Source of the DNA: WHSW01 sp963705955
GTDB lineage: Bacteria > Actinomycetota > Thermoleophilia > Solirubrobacterales > 70-9
DNA: 64,000 nt
Direction of reading: 5' to 3'
Assembly (NCBI GenBank): GCA_963705955.1
Contig: CAVPLH010000005.1
Span: 1 to 64,000, forward strand
Position numbers and translations under genes: made by a program. The notes below the pieces were generated by a model, which did no database searches, was not told where the DNA came from, and saw only the letters and a program-made list of their open reading frames with translations. Of the stretch, positions 57,414 to 64,000 are shown one piece after another (position 1 is the stretch's first letter; each line of letters starts with the position of its first letter).

Positions 57414-58298
57414 CTACTGCTCGCCGTCGGTGCGCTGGCGCAGGAACCGCTGGAAGTCGCGGGCGATCGTGTCGCCCGAGGGGACGTCCTGACCCTCGAC
57501 CTCGGTGTCCTCTTGGTACTCGGCCTCGAGCCTCTGGACGAGCTCCTCGATCTCCGGGTTCGAGGCGACCGCCCGGTCGACCTGGGTCTCGAAGCGCTGC
57601 ATCGCGTCCTCGAGCTCGGAGGCCTCGACCGCGACGCCCGTGAAGCCCTCGAGGCGGCGCAGCAGCGCCAACGCCGCCTTCGGGTTCGGGACGGCGGCGA
57701 CGTAGTGCGGGACGGCCGCCCAGAGGCTCGCCGAGTGCAGCTCGCGCCTTCGGCAGGCGTCGTGAACGATTCCGACGATCCCGGTCGGCCCCTCATAGCT
57801 CGATCGGCTGAGGCTGAGCCGCTCGACCAGCTCGGGGTCCGAGGCGAGGCCGGTTATCGAGACCGGGCGGGTATGCGGTACATCGGCGAGCAGGGCTCCC
57901 AGCGTCACCACCATCTCGACGTCGAGGCGCTCGGCGACCTCGACGACCGCGCCCGCGAAGGTCCTCCAGCGAGTGTTCGGCTCGATCCCGGAGAGCAGCA
58001 CCAGATCGCGCTCGGCGTTCGGTGCCGCGGCGGCGAAGATCGTGTTGCGGGGCCAGTCGACCTCGCGGGTCTGGCCCTCAGCCATCCTTATCGTCGGCCG
58101 GGTGACCTGGAAGTCATAGAACTCCTCCGGGTCGATCTCGGCGATCTGCTCGGCCTCGAGCGACACCGCCATCGCCTCGAGCGCCGTCGTCGCGGCGCTC
58201 GCGGCATCGTTCCAGCCGGCGAACGCGGCGACCATCACGGGCGAGCGAAGCGTCGGAGGATCACCGACCCACTGCAACACGTCCACGCCTCGGTCCAC
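57414..58298 (-). CDS. PAC2-family protein (proteasome assembly chaperone-like)
   Basis: The 294-residue product has SPVMVAAFAGWNDAASAATT, EFYDFQVTRPTIRMAEGQTR (the RP-x-x-x-x-EG motif), LLSGIEPNTRWRTFA, MVVTLGALLADVPHTRPVSI and a C-terminal helix with acidic tail. The motifs match the PAC2 family of archaea and actinobacteria. In eukaryotes PAC2 helps proteasome assembly; the bacterial function is not established. TAGTCT (58306-58311, minus) ends 7 nt before GTG 58298. PafBC in the same window is another proteasome-linked family, but no prcBA genes are visible. Confidence 0.87.
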   Translation of the reverse strand: MDRGVDVLQWVGDPPTLRSPVMVAAFAGWNDAASAATTALEAMAVSLEAEQIAEIDPEEFYDFQVTRPTIRMAEGQTREVDWPRNTIFAAAAPNAERDLVLLSGIEPNTRWRTFAGAVVEVAERLDVEMVVTLGALLADVPHTRPVSITGLASDPELVERLSLSRSSYEGPTGIVGIVHDACRRRELHSASLWAAVPHYVAAVPNPKAALALLRRLEGFTGVAVEASELEDAMQRFETQVDRAVASNPEIEELVQRLEAEYQEDTEVEGQDVPSGDTIARDFQRFLRQRTDGEQ

Positions 58299-58369
58299 CC
58301 CTCCGAGACTACCGGGGCGACGCTCGGCCGGCCTCGATCGCGTCCGAATCGCGGTTCAAGATCGAACCG

Positions 58370-59275
58370 GTGGAGGCAGCCGTCGCACAGACCGATCCCG
58401 ATCCTGCGCCACTGCGCCCGGGACAGCGGTTCGAGGGCCGCTACGCCTGTCTGACGAAGGAACGGCTGACGAGCCGCAACGGCGCCTCCTATCTGTCGCT
58501 GCGGATGCGCGACCGCAGCGGCACGATTGCCGGGCGCGTGTTTCGTGACGCCGACAGGATCGGCCTCCGCTTCGCCGCCGGCGACGCGGTCGTCGTCCGG
58601 GGCAGGATCGAGCGCTACCGCGGCGAGCTCGTGGCCGAGATCGACGACGTGCGCCGGATCGAGCCGGGCGACTTCGACCCGACCGAGTTCCTGCCCGCCG
58701 CCTACCGCTCGGTCTCCGAGCTCGAGGGGTTCCTCGAGCACCTGATCCGCGAGGTCTACGACCCGGCTCTGCGCGGGGTGGTCGAGGCCGTGGTGCTGAG
58801 CGGCCCCGACGCGGAGGGCTTTCGCCGCGCGCCGTGCACGCGCGCCGGCCACCACGCGTACCTCGGCGGCCTGCTCGAGCACACGGTTGCCGTCGCGACC
58901 CTGGTCCCCGAGGTCTGCGTCCTGCATCCGAAGCTCGACTCCGACCTGTTGATGGCGGCGGCGATCGTGCACGATGCCGGCAAGGCACGCGAGTTCAGCT
59001 ACGGCGCCCAGTTCGGGCTCAGCGAGGAGGGCCGGCTGCTCGGTCATCTCGCGATCGGCGCCGAGATGATCGGCGCCGCGGCCGGCGCGCTGCCCGCCCC
59101 ACGGCGTCTGTCGCTGCTTCATTGCGTGCTCTCCCATCACGGTCCCGACGGCGCCGGCGTCAGCCCTCGGTCCGGCACCCGCGGCGCCGGCTTCGGCTCG
59201 CCCGAGGCGCTCGCGCTCTACCGGATCAACGCTCTCGACGCCGCGGTCAAGGGCGCGCTCGAGCACGGGCCTTAG
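58370..59275 (+). CDS. OB-fold plus HD-domain protein (second YhaM-like)
   Basis: This 301-residue protein has an OB-fold (FEGRYACLTKERLTSRNGAS, YLSLRMRDRSGTIAGRVFRD) followed by an HD domain (HHAYLGGLLEHTVAVATLV, AIVHDAGKAREFSYG, LLHCVLSHHGPDGAGV). It shares this architecture with the protein at 22667 but is clearly a paralogue, with a shorter linker and different HD surroundings. 3'-5' exoribonuclease activity is expected from YhaM. The GTG at 58370 has no Shine-Dalgarno; the divergent PAC2 gene lies 71 bp away. Its 3' end overlaps the TauE-like gene by 29 bp (59247-59275). Confidence 0.82.
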   Translation: MEAAVAQTDPDPAPLRPGQRFEGRYACLTKERLTSRNGASYLSLRMRDRSGTIAGRVFRDADRIGLRFAAGDAVVVRGRIERYRGELVAEIDDVRRIEPGDFDPTEFLPAAYRSVSELEGFLEHLIREVYDPALRGVVEAVVLSGPDAEGFRRAPCTRAGHHAYLGGLLEHTVAVATLVPEVCVLHPKLDSDLLMAAAIVHDAGKAREFSYGAQFGLSEEGRLLGHLAIGAEMIGAAAGALPAPRRLSLLHCVLSHHGPDGAGVSPRSGTRGAGFGSPEALALYRINALDAAVKGALEHGP

Positions 59276-59660
59276 AGCGGCCCCCGTCCGCCGACCTCGC
59301 CAGCGTCCGCCGCGTCAGCTGGGCGGCGACGAAGATCAGCAGGACCGCGAACCCGACCTCGAGCGTTCGCTCCGAGACGGCATTGGAGACCAGCACGCCG
59401 ATCAGCACCCCGAGCGGTGAGAGGACGCCGAGCAGGACCCCGTCCGCGACCCTGACGTTGCCGTACCGGTTCTGGCGCCAGGCGCCGACGATCGCCACCC
59501 CGACGATCGCGACCAGCGACGTCGCCTCGGCGTGGATCTGGGTCTCGCCGAGAACGATCGCGAGCGCCGGGACGAAGATGATGCCGCCGCCGACCCCGAG
59601 CATGCCGCCGAGCGCGCCACCGGCGAATCCGAGCAGCCCAGCGAGCGCGTACTCGATCAT
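59247..59660 (-). CDS. half-size TauE/SafE transporter, second half
   Basis: The 137-residue product starts MIEYALAGLLGFAGGALGGM and contains LGVGGGIIFVPALAIVLGET and GDVRVADGVLLGVLSPLGVL-type helices (about four membrane segments), ending in a basic tail. TauE/SafE anion exporters normally have about eight helices in one chain of about 250-270 residues. This one and its neighbour at 59657 each carry one G-V-G-G-G repeat and would together make a full transporter. ATG 59660 overlaps the upstream stop by four bases (ATGA), which supports co-translation of a heterodimer. Confidence 0.75.
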   Translation of the reverse strand: MIEYALAGLLGFAGGALGGMLGVGGGIIFVPALAIVLGETQIHAEATSLVAIVGVAIVGAWRQNRYGNVRVADGVLLGVLSPLGVLIGVLVSNAVSERTLEVGFAVLLIFVAAQLTRRTLARSADGGRSKARARARP

Positions 59661-60019
59661 CCGAGCAGCAGCTCGACGGCGACGGCGAGCAGCAGGAGCG
59701 CGAAGAGGAGCGAGATCGTGCGTTCCGGGAGGCGTTGCTGCAGCGTCGTGCCCGCGAGAACTCCGGCGACGGCGGGGACGCCGACGAGGATTCCGTCGAG
59801 CAGGTTGACGTTCCCGTAGAGCCCCTGGCCGACGGCGCCGAGCACCCCGATGACGACGATCGCCGCGAGGCTGGTGCCGGTCGCCTCGCGCTCGCCGTAG
59901 CCGAACCAGAGGATCAGCAAAGGCACGATCACGACTCCGCCGCCGACGCCGAACATGGCGCTGAAGCCGCCCGCCGCGGTCGCGATCGCCGCGAGCTTGA
60001 GGAATCGGTCGCGGTGCAC
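59657..60019 (-). CDS. half-size TauE/SafE transporter, first half
   Basis: This 120-residue protein begins MHRDRFLKLAAIATAAGGFS and has AMFGVGGGVVIVPLLILWFG, TGTSLAAIVVIGVLGAVGQG and ISLLFALLLLAVAVELLLG. It corresponds to one four-helix repeat of the TauE/SafE family. The start is GTG 60019, 9 nt after TAGTAT on the minus strand (60029-60034). It ends by overlapping the second half. Sulfite, sulfoacetate or other organic anions are typical substrates of the family; none is indicated here. Confidence 0.75.
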   Translation of the reverse strand: MHRDRFLKLAAIATAAGGFSAMFGVGGGVVIVPLLILWFGYGEREATGTSLAAIVVIGVLGAVGQGLYGNVNLLDGILVGVPAVAGVLAGTTLQQRLPERTISLLFALLLLAVAVELLLG

Positions 60020-60028
60020 CGGCAGGCG

Positions 60029-60038
60029 ATACTAGAGC
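60029..60038. promoter_or_regulatory. overlapping divergent -10 elements sharing CTAG (TauE / otsB)
   Basis: ATACTAGAGC reads TAGTAT on the minus strand (9 nt before GTG 60019) and TAGAGC on the plus strand (5 nt before ATG 60044). The shared centre is CTAG 60032-60035. The intergenic region is only 24 bp. Confidence 0.45.
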
Positions 60039-60043
60039 GCGCG

Positions 60044-60835
60044 ATGGGCGAGCCGAGCGAGATCCTCGAGCAGTTTCGGGCCGAGCCCGAGCGGGCGGCG
60101 TTCCTCTGCGACATCGACGGGACGCTGGCCCCGATCGAGGACGATCCCGAGGCCGCGCGGGTTCCGGACGAGGCTCGCGCGGCATTGCGGGCGCTGGTCG
60201 GCCGCTACCGCCTCGTCGCCTGTGTCAGCGGACGACGGGCGAGCATGGCGCGGGCGATCGTCGGCATCGACGAGATCACCTACGCCGGTAACCACGGGCT
60301 CGAGCTCCTCGGACCCGGTGAGGCGACCCCGCGGCTGGCGCCGGCGCTCGGCGATCATGGGGCAGCGGCGGCGGGCTTCGTCTCGCGTCTCGACTGGCAG
60401 CGGCTGGCGGGGTACGGGCTGCGGCTCGAGGACAAGGGCCCGATTCAGGCGATCCACTGGCGCGGCGCCGCCGATCCGCGGCTTGCCGAGCAGCGCGCCC
60501 GCGAGCTCGCCGAGCGCGCGTCCGAGCAGGGGCTCGAGCCGCGCTTCGGCCGCATGATCGTCGAGCTGCGGCCTCGGGTCCAGATCGACAAGGGCAGCGC
60601 GACGCGGGAGCTGGTCGCGAGCTCGGGAGCGGATCGGGCGCTGTTCGGCGGCGACGACCGCACCGATCTCGACGCGTTCGCGGCCCTGCGTGAGCTGCGC
60701 CGCGACGGGACACTCGATCTGGCGGTCTGCGTCGGGGTGTCATCGAGCGAGGCGCCGGACGAGATCGTTCGCGACGCCGATCTCGTCGTCTCGGGTACGC
60801 CCGGCTTCCTCGAGCTGATGCGAGCGCTCCTGTGA
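60044..60835 (+). CDS. otsB: trehalose-6-phosphate phosphatase
   Basis: This 263-residue HAD phosphatase has AAFLCDIDGTLAPIEDDPEA (motif I), VACVSGRRASMARAIVGIDE (motif II), ITYAGNHGLELLGPGEATPR, a short cap, RVQIDKGSATRELVASSGAD (motif III Lys) and LFGGDDRTDLDAFAALRELR (motif IV). This is the OtsB arrangement (DIDGTL...SGR...GNHG...DKG...GDD). It removes phosphate from trehalose-6-phosphate. No otsA is adjacent, so the synthase is elsewhere. The GH15 gene at 6056 may degrade trehalose. Confidence 0.9.
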   Translation: MGEPSEILEQFRAEPERAAFLCDIDGTLAPIEDDPEAARVPDEARAALRALVGRYRLVACVSGRRASMARAIVGIDEITYAGNHGLELLGPGEATPRLAPALGDHGAAAAGFVSRLDWQRLAGYGLRLEDKGPIQAIHWRGAADPRLAEQRARELAERASEQGLEPRFGRMIVELRPRVQIDKGSATRELVASSGADRALFGGDDRTDLDAFAALRELRRDGTLDLAVCVGVSSSEAPDEIVRDADLVVSGTPGFLELMRALL

Positions 60836-60846
60836 GCCCCGGGTAG

Positions 60847-61392
60847 ATGCTGTTCGTCGACCTGCTCAGGGTCACCGTGCTGCTCGTCGCCGCCGTGGCG
60901 ACGGCGCTCGGTGCGGTCGGAATCGTCGTCGCCAACCGCGACGCCGACCAGTTCGCGCTAGCGGTCGCCGGAGCGTGGTGGCTGGCCGGAGCGGCGATCG
61001 GCCTCTATCTGGGCCGTCCCGCCCTCGCGGCCCAGAGCGTGGCCCGGGTGCTCGCGGGTGCGCGGACCTCGACCAGCCTTCCGCCGGACAGCCCCGGCCG
61101 GATCGCGATCCTTCGGCTCTGGCCGGTGGCGGCGTTCGCGATCCTGGTCGGTGGCGCGGGCTGGGTGTGGCCGCAGGTGGCCGCGATCGGCGCCGGCTAT
61201 GCGATCGTGATCGCGCTCGCCTGGCGCGGTCGCGAGCGCGCCGTCGGAGCGGTCGAGGACCGCGACGGGGTTCGCTTCTACGTCGAGCCGTCCTCGGCCT
61301 TCGCGCCCGTGAAGCTGATCCGCACGCCCGGGCTGTACCGCGACCGCGCTCCGTCCGCGAAGCCGCCGCCACCGCCGCCCGCCGAGACCTAG
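60847..61392 (+). CDS. multi-pass membrane protein of unknown function, 181 aa
   Basis: Four hydrophobic segments are visible: FVDLLRVTVLLVAAVATALG, FALAVAGAWWLAGAAIGLYL, ILRLWPVAAFAILVGGAGWV and WPQVAAIGAGYAIVIALAWR. A soluble C-terminal stretch (RDGVRFYVEPSSAFAPVKLI) and Pro-rich tail follow. I recognise no family. It follows otsB by 12 nt and is probably co-transcribed. Its TAG (61390-61392) shares CTAG with the stop of the convergent MFS gene. Confidence 0.6.
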   Translation: MLFVDLLRVTVLLVAAVATALGAVGIVVANRDADQFALAVAGAWWLAGAAIGLYLGRPALAAQSVARVLAGARTSTSLPPDSPGRIAILRLWPVAAFAILVGGAGWVWPQVAAIGAGYAIVIALAWRGRERAVGAVEDRDGVRFYVEPSSAFAPVKLIRTPGLYRDRAPSAKPPPPPPAET

Positions 61393-62658
61393 CGCCTCGA
61401 AAGCGGAGGCGTCGCGGACCGAGTCGAGCACCCCCCAGTGCGGGTCGCGACGCCGGGCGAATGCGATCCAGCCGCCGAACGCGGCCGCCAGCGCGGCGGC
61501 GCCGCCGACCACGAGCCCGGCCCGGGGGCCGGCCTGCTCGGAGAGCCAGCCGATCAGCGGCCCGCCGATCGGGGTCGAGCCGAGGAAGACGACCGAGTAG
61601 AGCGCCATCACCCGGCCGCGCATCGCCGGGCTCGCCCCGAGCTGCAGGGTCGAGTTGACGCCGGCGGCGAAGCTGACCGACGCGGCGCCGAGCGGGACCA
61701 GCGCGAGCATCGCCAGCGGCAGCGTCGGGGCGCCGGCGGCAAGCAGCGCGAAGAGCCCGAACGCCGCCGAGGCGCCGACGACGAGCCGCTCGCCGGTTCT
61801 CCCGCGAGCCCCGGTGGCGAGCGCCCCGCTGACCGAGCCGACCGCCATCGCGACCGCGAGCGCCGTGTAGGCGGCGGCGCCTCCGTCGAAGGTGAAGCGG
61901 CCGAGCAACGGGAGCAGGACCTGGAAGTTGAAGGCGAGCGTCCCGACGACGGCCATCATCGCCAGCGGGATCAGCAGGCTCGGCTCGCCGCGCAGGTAGG
62001 CGAGCGCGGCGCGAACGCCACCGCTGTCACCGTCCTCGCGCTGGTCGGCCGTCGGCCCCGAGAGGCGCGCCGGATCCATGCCCCGCAGGGCGACGATCAT
62101 CGCCCCGAAGGTGGCCGCGTTGATCAAGAAGCAGGGCGCGACTCCGATCGTCGCGATCAGGACGCCGGCACCCGCCGGGCCGAGGATCCGGGCGCTGTGG
62201 ATGAGGACGCTGTTGAGGCCGACGGCGTTGACCACGCGGTCGGCGCCGACCATCTCGATCACGAAGCTCTGCCGGGCCGGATTGTCGATCGAGTTCACGG
62301 CGCCGCGGACGAAGACGAGCCCGAAGACCATCCAGGGCTCGACCGCGGCGCTCGCGGTCAGCGCCCAGAGCGTCAGCGCGGGCAGCGCCATCGCGGCCTG
62401 GGTGACGATCAGCAGCGACCGCTTCGGCCAGCGGTCCGCGAGCACCCCGCCCCAGGCGCCGAAGACGAGCATCGGCAGGAACTGCAGCGCGGCGGTGACA
62501 CCGACCGCGACGCCGCTGTTGGTGAGCTCGAGGATCAGCCACATCTCGGCGACCGTCTGCATCCAGTTGCCGCTCAGCGAGACGAGCTGGCCGGCGAAGT
62601 AGCGCCGATAGTTGAGTACCTCGAGGGAGCTGAAGGAGCGGCGCAGGGCCGCGCTCAT
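61389..62658 (-). CDS. MFS transporter (EntS/TetA-like), frameshift at its 3' end
   Basis: From ATG 62658: RRYFAGQLVSLSGNWMQTVA, GAWGGVLADRWPKRSLLIVT, the loop VFVRGAVNSIDNPARQSFVI, and paired helices through LSEQAGPRAGLVVGGAAALA, about 12 membrane segments, as in the enterobactin-exporter-like MFS group. Read without correction, the frame continues 140 residues as antisense of the neighbouring gene (to 60958). One extra base near 61413-61416 explains this: removing it gives RTPPLSRR and TAG 61389-61391, sharing CTAG with the opposite gene. Corrected length is 422 residues. The substrate is unknown. Confidence 0.85.
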
Positions 62659-63125
62659 GCAGGCCTCTCGAGATCGAGAAGCCGCTCCAGGATTCCCGCG
62701 GCGCGTTCGAGCGTCGCCACCTCATCGAGGTCGAGGCTGCGCATCCGTTTCGCCAGGTAGGCGTTCTTTCGCTCCCGCAGCCGCTTCAGCAGCGCCCGGC
62801 CGGCGGGAGTCGAGGCGACCAGGAAGCCGCGGCCGTCGTCGGGGTCGGGCGTCCTCGTCACAAGGCCCTGCTCGACCAGGTTGGCGACGATCCGGGTCGC
62901 GGTGGGGCGCCGGACGCGCTCGCGATCGGCGAGCTCGCTCGGCGTCAGCGGGCCGTGACCGTCGACGGTGGCAAGCGCCGCGGTCAGGGTTGGGCTCAGA
63001 GTGACCCGGCCCTCGGCCTCATAGGCGTCCTGGCGCAGCCGTCGCGCAGTCCTCACGACCGCCAATCGCAGGCGCGAGGCGATCTGCGGAATCGAGGGAG
63101 TCTCCGTGAGAGTAGTAGTTACCAT
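62655..63125 (-). CDS. MarR-family transcriptional regulator
   Basis: The 156-residue product has ASRLRLAVVRTARRLRQDAY, a winged helix LTPSELADRERVRRPTATRI (recognition helix RPTATRIVANLVEQG) with wing DPDDGRGFLVASTP, and long C-terminal dimer helices. The ATG at 63125 lies 8 nt from TATGCT on the minus strand (63134-63139), within a palindrome, so it probably represses itself. It overlaps the MFS gene by ATGA (62655-62658), so it should control that exporter's efflux substrate. Confidence 0.88.
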   Translation of the reverse strand: MVTTTLTETPSIPQIASRLRLAVVRTARRLRQDAYEAEGRVTLSPTLTAALATVDGHGPLTPSELADRERVRRPTATRIVANLVEQGLVTRTPDPDDGRGFLVASTPAGRALLKRLRERKNAYLAKRMRSLDLDEVATLERAAGILERLLDLERPA

Positions 63126-63143
63126 TGCTAATTAGCATAGCAA
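63125..63143. promoter_or_regulatory. MarR operator overlapping its leaderless promoter
   Basis: TTGCTA (63125-63130) and TAGCAA (63138-63143) form an inverted repeat around ATTAGCA, with an inner perfect palindrome GCTAATTAGC (63127-63136). The site spans the -10 (AGCATA on the plus strand, 63134-63139) and reaches the first base of the start codon. Confidence 0.65.
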
Positions 63144-63144
63144 A

Positions 63145-64000
63145 CTACATTGTTCGCCCACGCAGCTTGAGCAGCTCGCGCAGGCTCCGCGTGTTCGCGA
63201 TCTCTCGCTTCGTCAGCCATCCGCGCCGCGCCGTCGCGATCGCGTAGATCATGTTCGAGAGCGTGTCGACGCCGTGGGCGTCGGTGTTGACGACGATCCT
63301 CACTCCCGCCTCGGCGGCGAGCCGGGCGTGGCCCTCGTTGAGGTCGCGACGGTTCGGGTTGCCGTTGATCTCGACCATCGTCCGGTTCGCGGCGGCGGCC
63401 GCGGCGACCGCCTCGACGTCGATCTCGTAGGGCTCGCGCTTGCCGATCAGGCGACCCGTGAGGTGACCGATGCAGTCGACCCGCGGGTTCTCGATCGCCG
63501 CCACGACGCGCTCGGTCATCCGCTTGCTCGAGATCCGGAACGACGTGTGGACGCTGGCGATCACCCAGTCCAGCGCGTCGAGGACGGCCTCGTCGTAGTC
63601 GAGCGAGCCGTCGGGGAGGATGTTGACCTCCGATCCGGCGAGCAGCCGGAAGGAGCCCTTATGAGAGGCGTTCCACTCCGCGATCTCGTCGACCCGTCGG
63701 AGCAGCGCGTCGGCGGTCACGTGGTTGCCGAAGCCGTGGCTGGCCGAGTGGTCGGTGACCGCGAGGTAGCTGTAACCGCGGGCGCGCGCCGCCTCCGCCA
63801 TCTCGTCGAGCGTGTTGCGTCCGTCCGAGAGCGTCGTATGGCAGTGCAGGTCGCCACGAACGTCTCCGATCTCGACCAGATCGGGCAGCCGGCCCTCGGC
63901 GGCGGCCGCGATCTCGCCGTTCGCCTCGCGCAGCTCGGGCTCGATGTAGGCGAGGCCGAGGCGTTCGTAGACCTCGGCCTCGGTCGCGTAGCGCGAGACC
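63145..64000 (-). CDS. polX: DNA polymerase/3'-5' exonuclease PolX, C-terminal part
   Basis: The frame runs off the right edge. Visible are the end of the polymerase region (EVYERLGLAYIEPELREANG) and the PHP domain: IGDVRGDLHCHTTLSDGRNT (HxH metal site), YLAVTDHSASHGFGNHV, LLAGSEVNILPDGSLDYDEA, DWVIASVHTSFRISSKRMTE, DCIGHLTGRLIGKREPYEID, EINGNPNRRDLNEGH and VVNTDAHGVDTLSNMIYAIA. The His, Asp and Glu metal ligands are all present, so the 3'-5' exonuclease/AP-endonuclease activity should be intact. PolX acts in base-excision repair. 19 nt separate it from the MarR gene. Confidence 0.9.
   Translation of the reverse strand, partial: VSRYATEAEVYERLGLAYIEPELREANGEIAAAAEGRLPDLVEIGDVRGDLHCHTTLSDGRNTLDEMAEAARARGYSYLAVTDHSASHGFGNHVTADALLRRVDEIAEWNASHKGSFRLLAGSEVNILPDGSLDYDEAVLDALDWVIASVHTSFRISSKRMTERVVAAIENPRVDCIGHLTGRLIGKREPYEIDVEAVAAAAAANRTMVEINGNPNRRDLNEGHARLAAEAGVRIVVNTDAHGVDTLSNMIYAIATARRGWLTKREIANTRSLRELLKLRGRTM

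Noticed and set aside
60958..61388. A C-terminal 140-residue extension of the MFS transporter
   Set aside because: It is the antisense of the 181-aa membrane protein gene and appears only because of a +1 shift near 61415. The corrected frame stops at 61389 in a shared CTAG.
1..64000. Prophage, insertion sequence, integrase, toxin-antitoxin or biosynthetic-cluster signatures
   Set aside because: No transposase, recombinase, capsid, polyketide or peptide-synthetase motif was found on either strand.

Overview
The window is GC-rich, Actinomycetota-like chromosomal DNA and is dominated by housekeeping and small-accessory genes. Several features point to the class Thermoleophilia (Solirubrobacterales and relatives). 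A secreted repeat protein carries the N-terminal signature NVVGYLALFVALSGTAMA. SnoaL-like proteins recur. PafB and PafC are fused into one WYL protein, an lhr-nei2 pair is present, and a CIRCE-type element controls groESL. I see no insertion sequence, prophage, CRISPR array or rRNA. One tRNA gene (tRNA-Phe, GAA) is present. The placement is inferred from gene content, not from a phylogeny.

Layout. 0-6 kb: SnoaL protein, two small enzymes, two candidate micro-genes, a UDP-sugar dehydrogenase with a short overlapping partner, a membrane protein, and a reductase/isomerase pair. 6-13.9 kb: GH15 trehalase/glucoamylase, sulfotransferase and HAD genes, sucCD, an inositol-phosphatase-like gene and an aminotransferase. 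13.9-19.2 kb: small genes, a DtxR/MntR regulator, a HAD phosphatase, a divergent folP overlapping an MrfA-type helicase, and tRNA-Phe. 19.2-27.6 kb: a 4-Cys secreted protein, a Tat-exported amine oxidase, YihY, a YhaM-like HD protein, PafBC, a metallo-beta-lactamase-fold hydrolase and a PPOX-fold protein. 27.6-31.2 kb: the dTDP-L-rhamnose operon rmlA-rmlD-rmlB-rmlC. 31.2-37.6 kb: a lipoprotein, then lhr and nei2. 37.9-44.5 kb: a decapeptide-repeat secreted protein, a Crp regulator, pcm, ASCH and SRPBCC proteins, groES-groEL with CIRCE and terminator, an SDR-like protein and a 7Fe ferredoxin. 44.6-51.6 kb: two large secreted proteins that are interrupted by frameshifts, mrp, a methyltransferase and a Lys/Arg-rich protein. 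51.8-64 kb: a metalloprotease, an IMPase-like gene, an AdnA-like helicase-nuclease, GNAT, PAC2, a second YhaM-like protein, a split TauE/SafE pair, otsB, an MFS-MarR pair and the C-terminus of PolX.

How the genes work together. The rml operon supplies dTDP-L-rhamnose for the cell envelope. GH15 and OtsB both act in trehalose/alpha-glucan metabolism. PafBC, the MrfA-type helicase, Lhr-Nei2, the AdnA-like nuclease and PolX give the window a strong DNA-damage theme, although they are not one operon.

Three window-wide patterns deserve attention. (1) About twenty genes have a TANNNT-like -10 hexamer ending 6-9 nt before the start codon and mostly no Shine-Dalgarno, so leaderless transcription looks like the default. 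At four divergent pairs the two -10 hexamers overlap, three of them on a shared CTAG. (2) Three intact-looking genes (26245, 47061, 52904) have no ATG/GTG/TTG at the right place and appear to start at CTG next to or overlapping the upstream stop codon. (3) Seven genes carry single-base frameshifts, nine of ten in the +1 (insertion) sense. That bias suggests sequence error, but real decay cannot be excluded. Heptanucleotide x3 tandem repeats also occur at three places.
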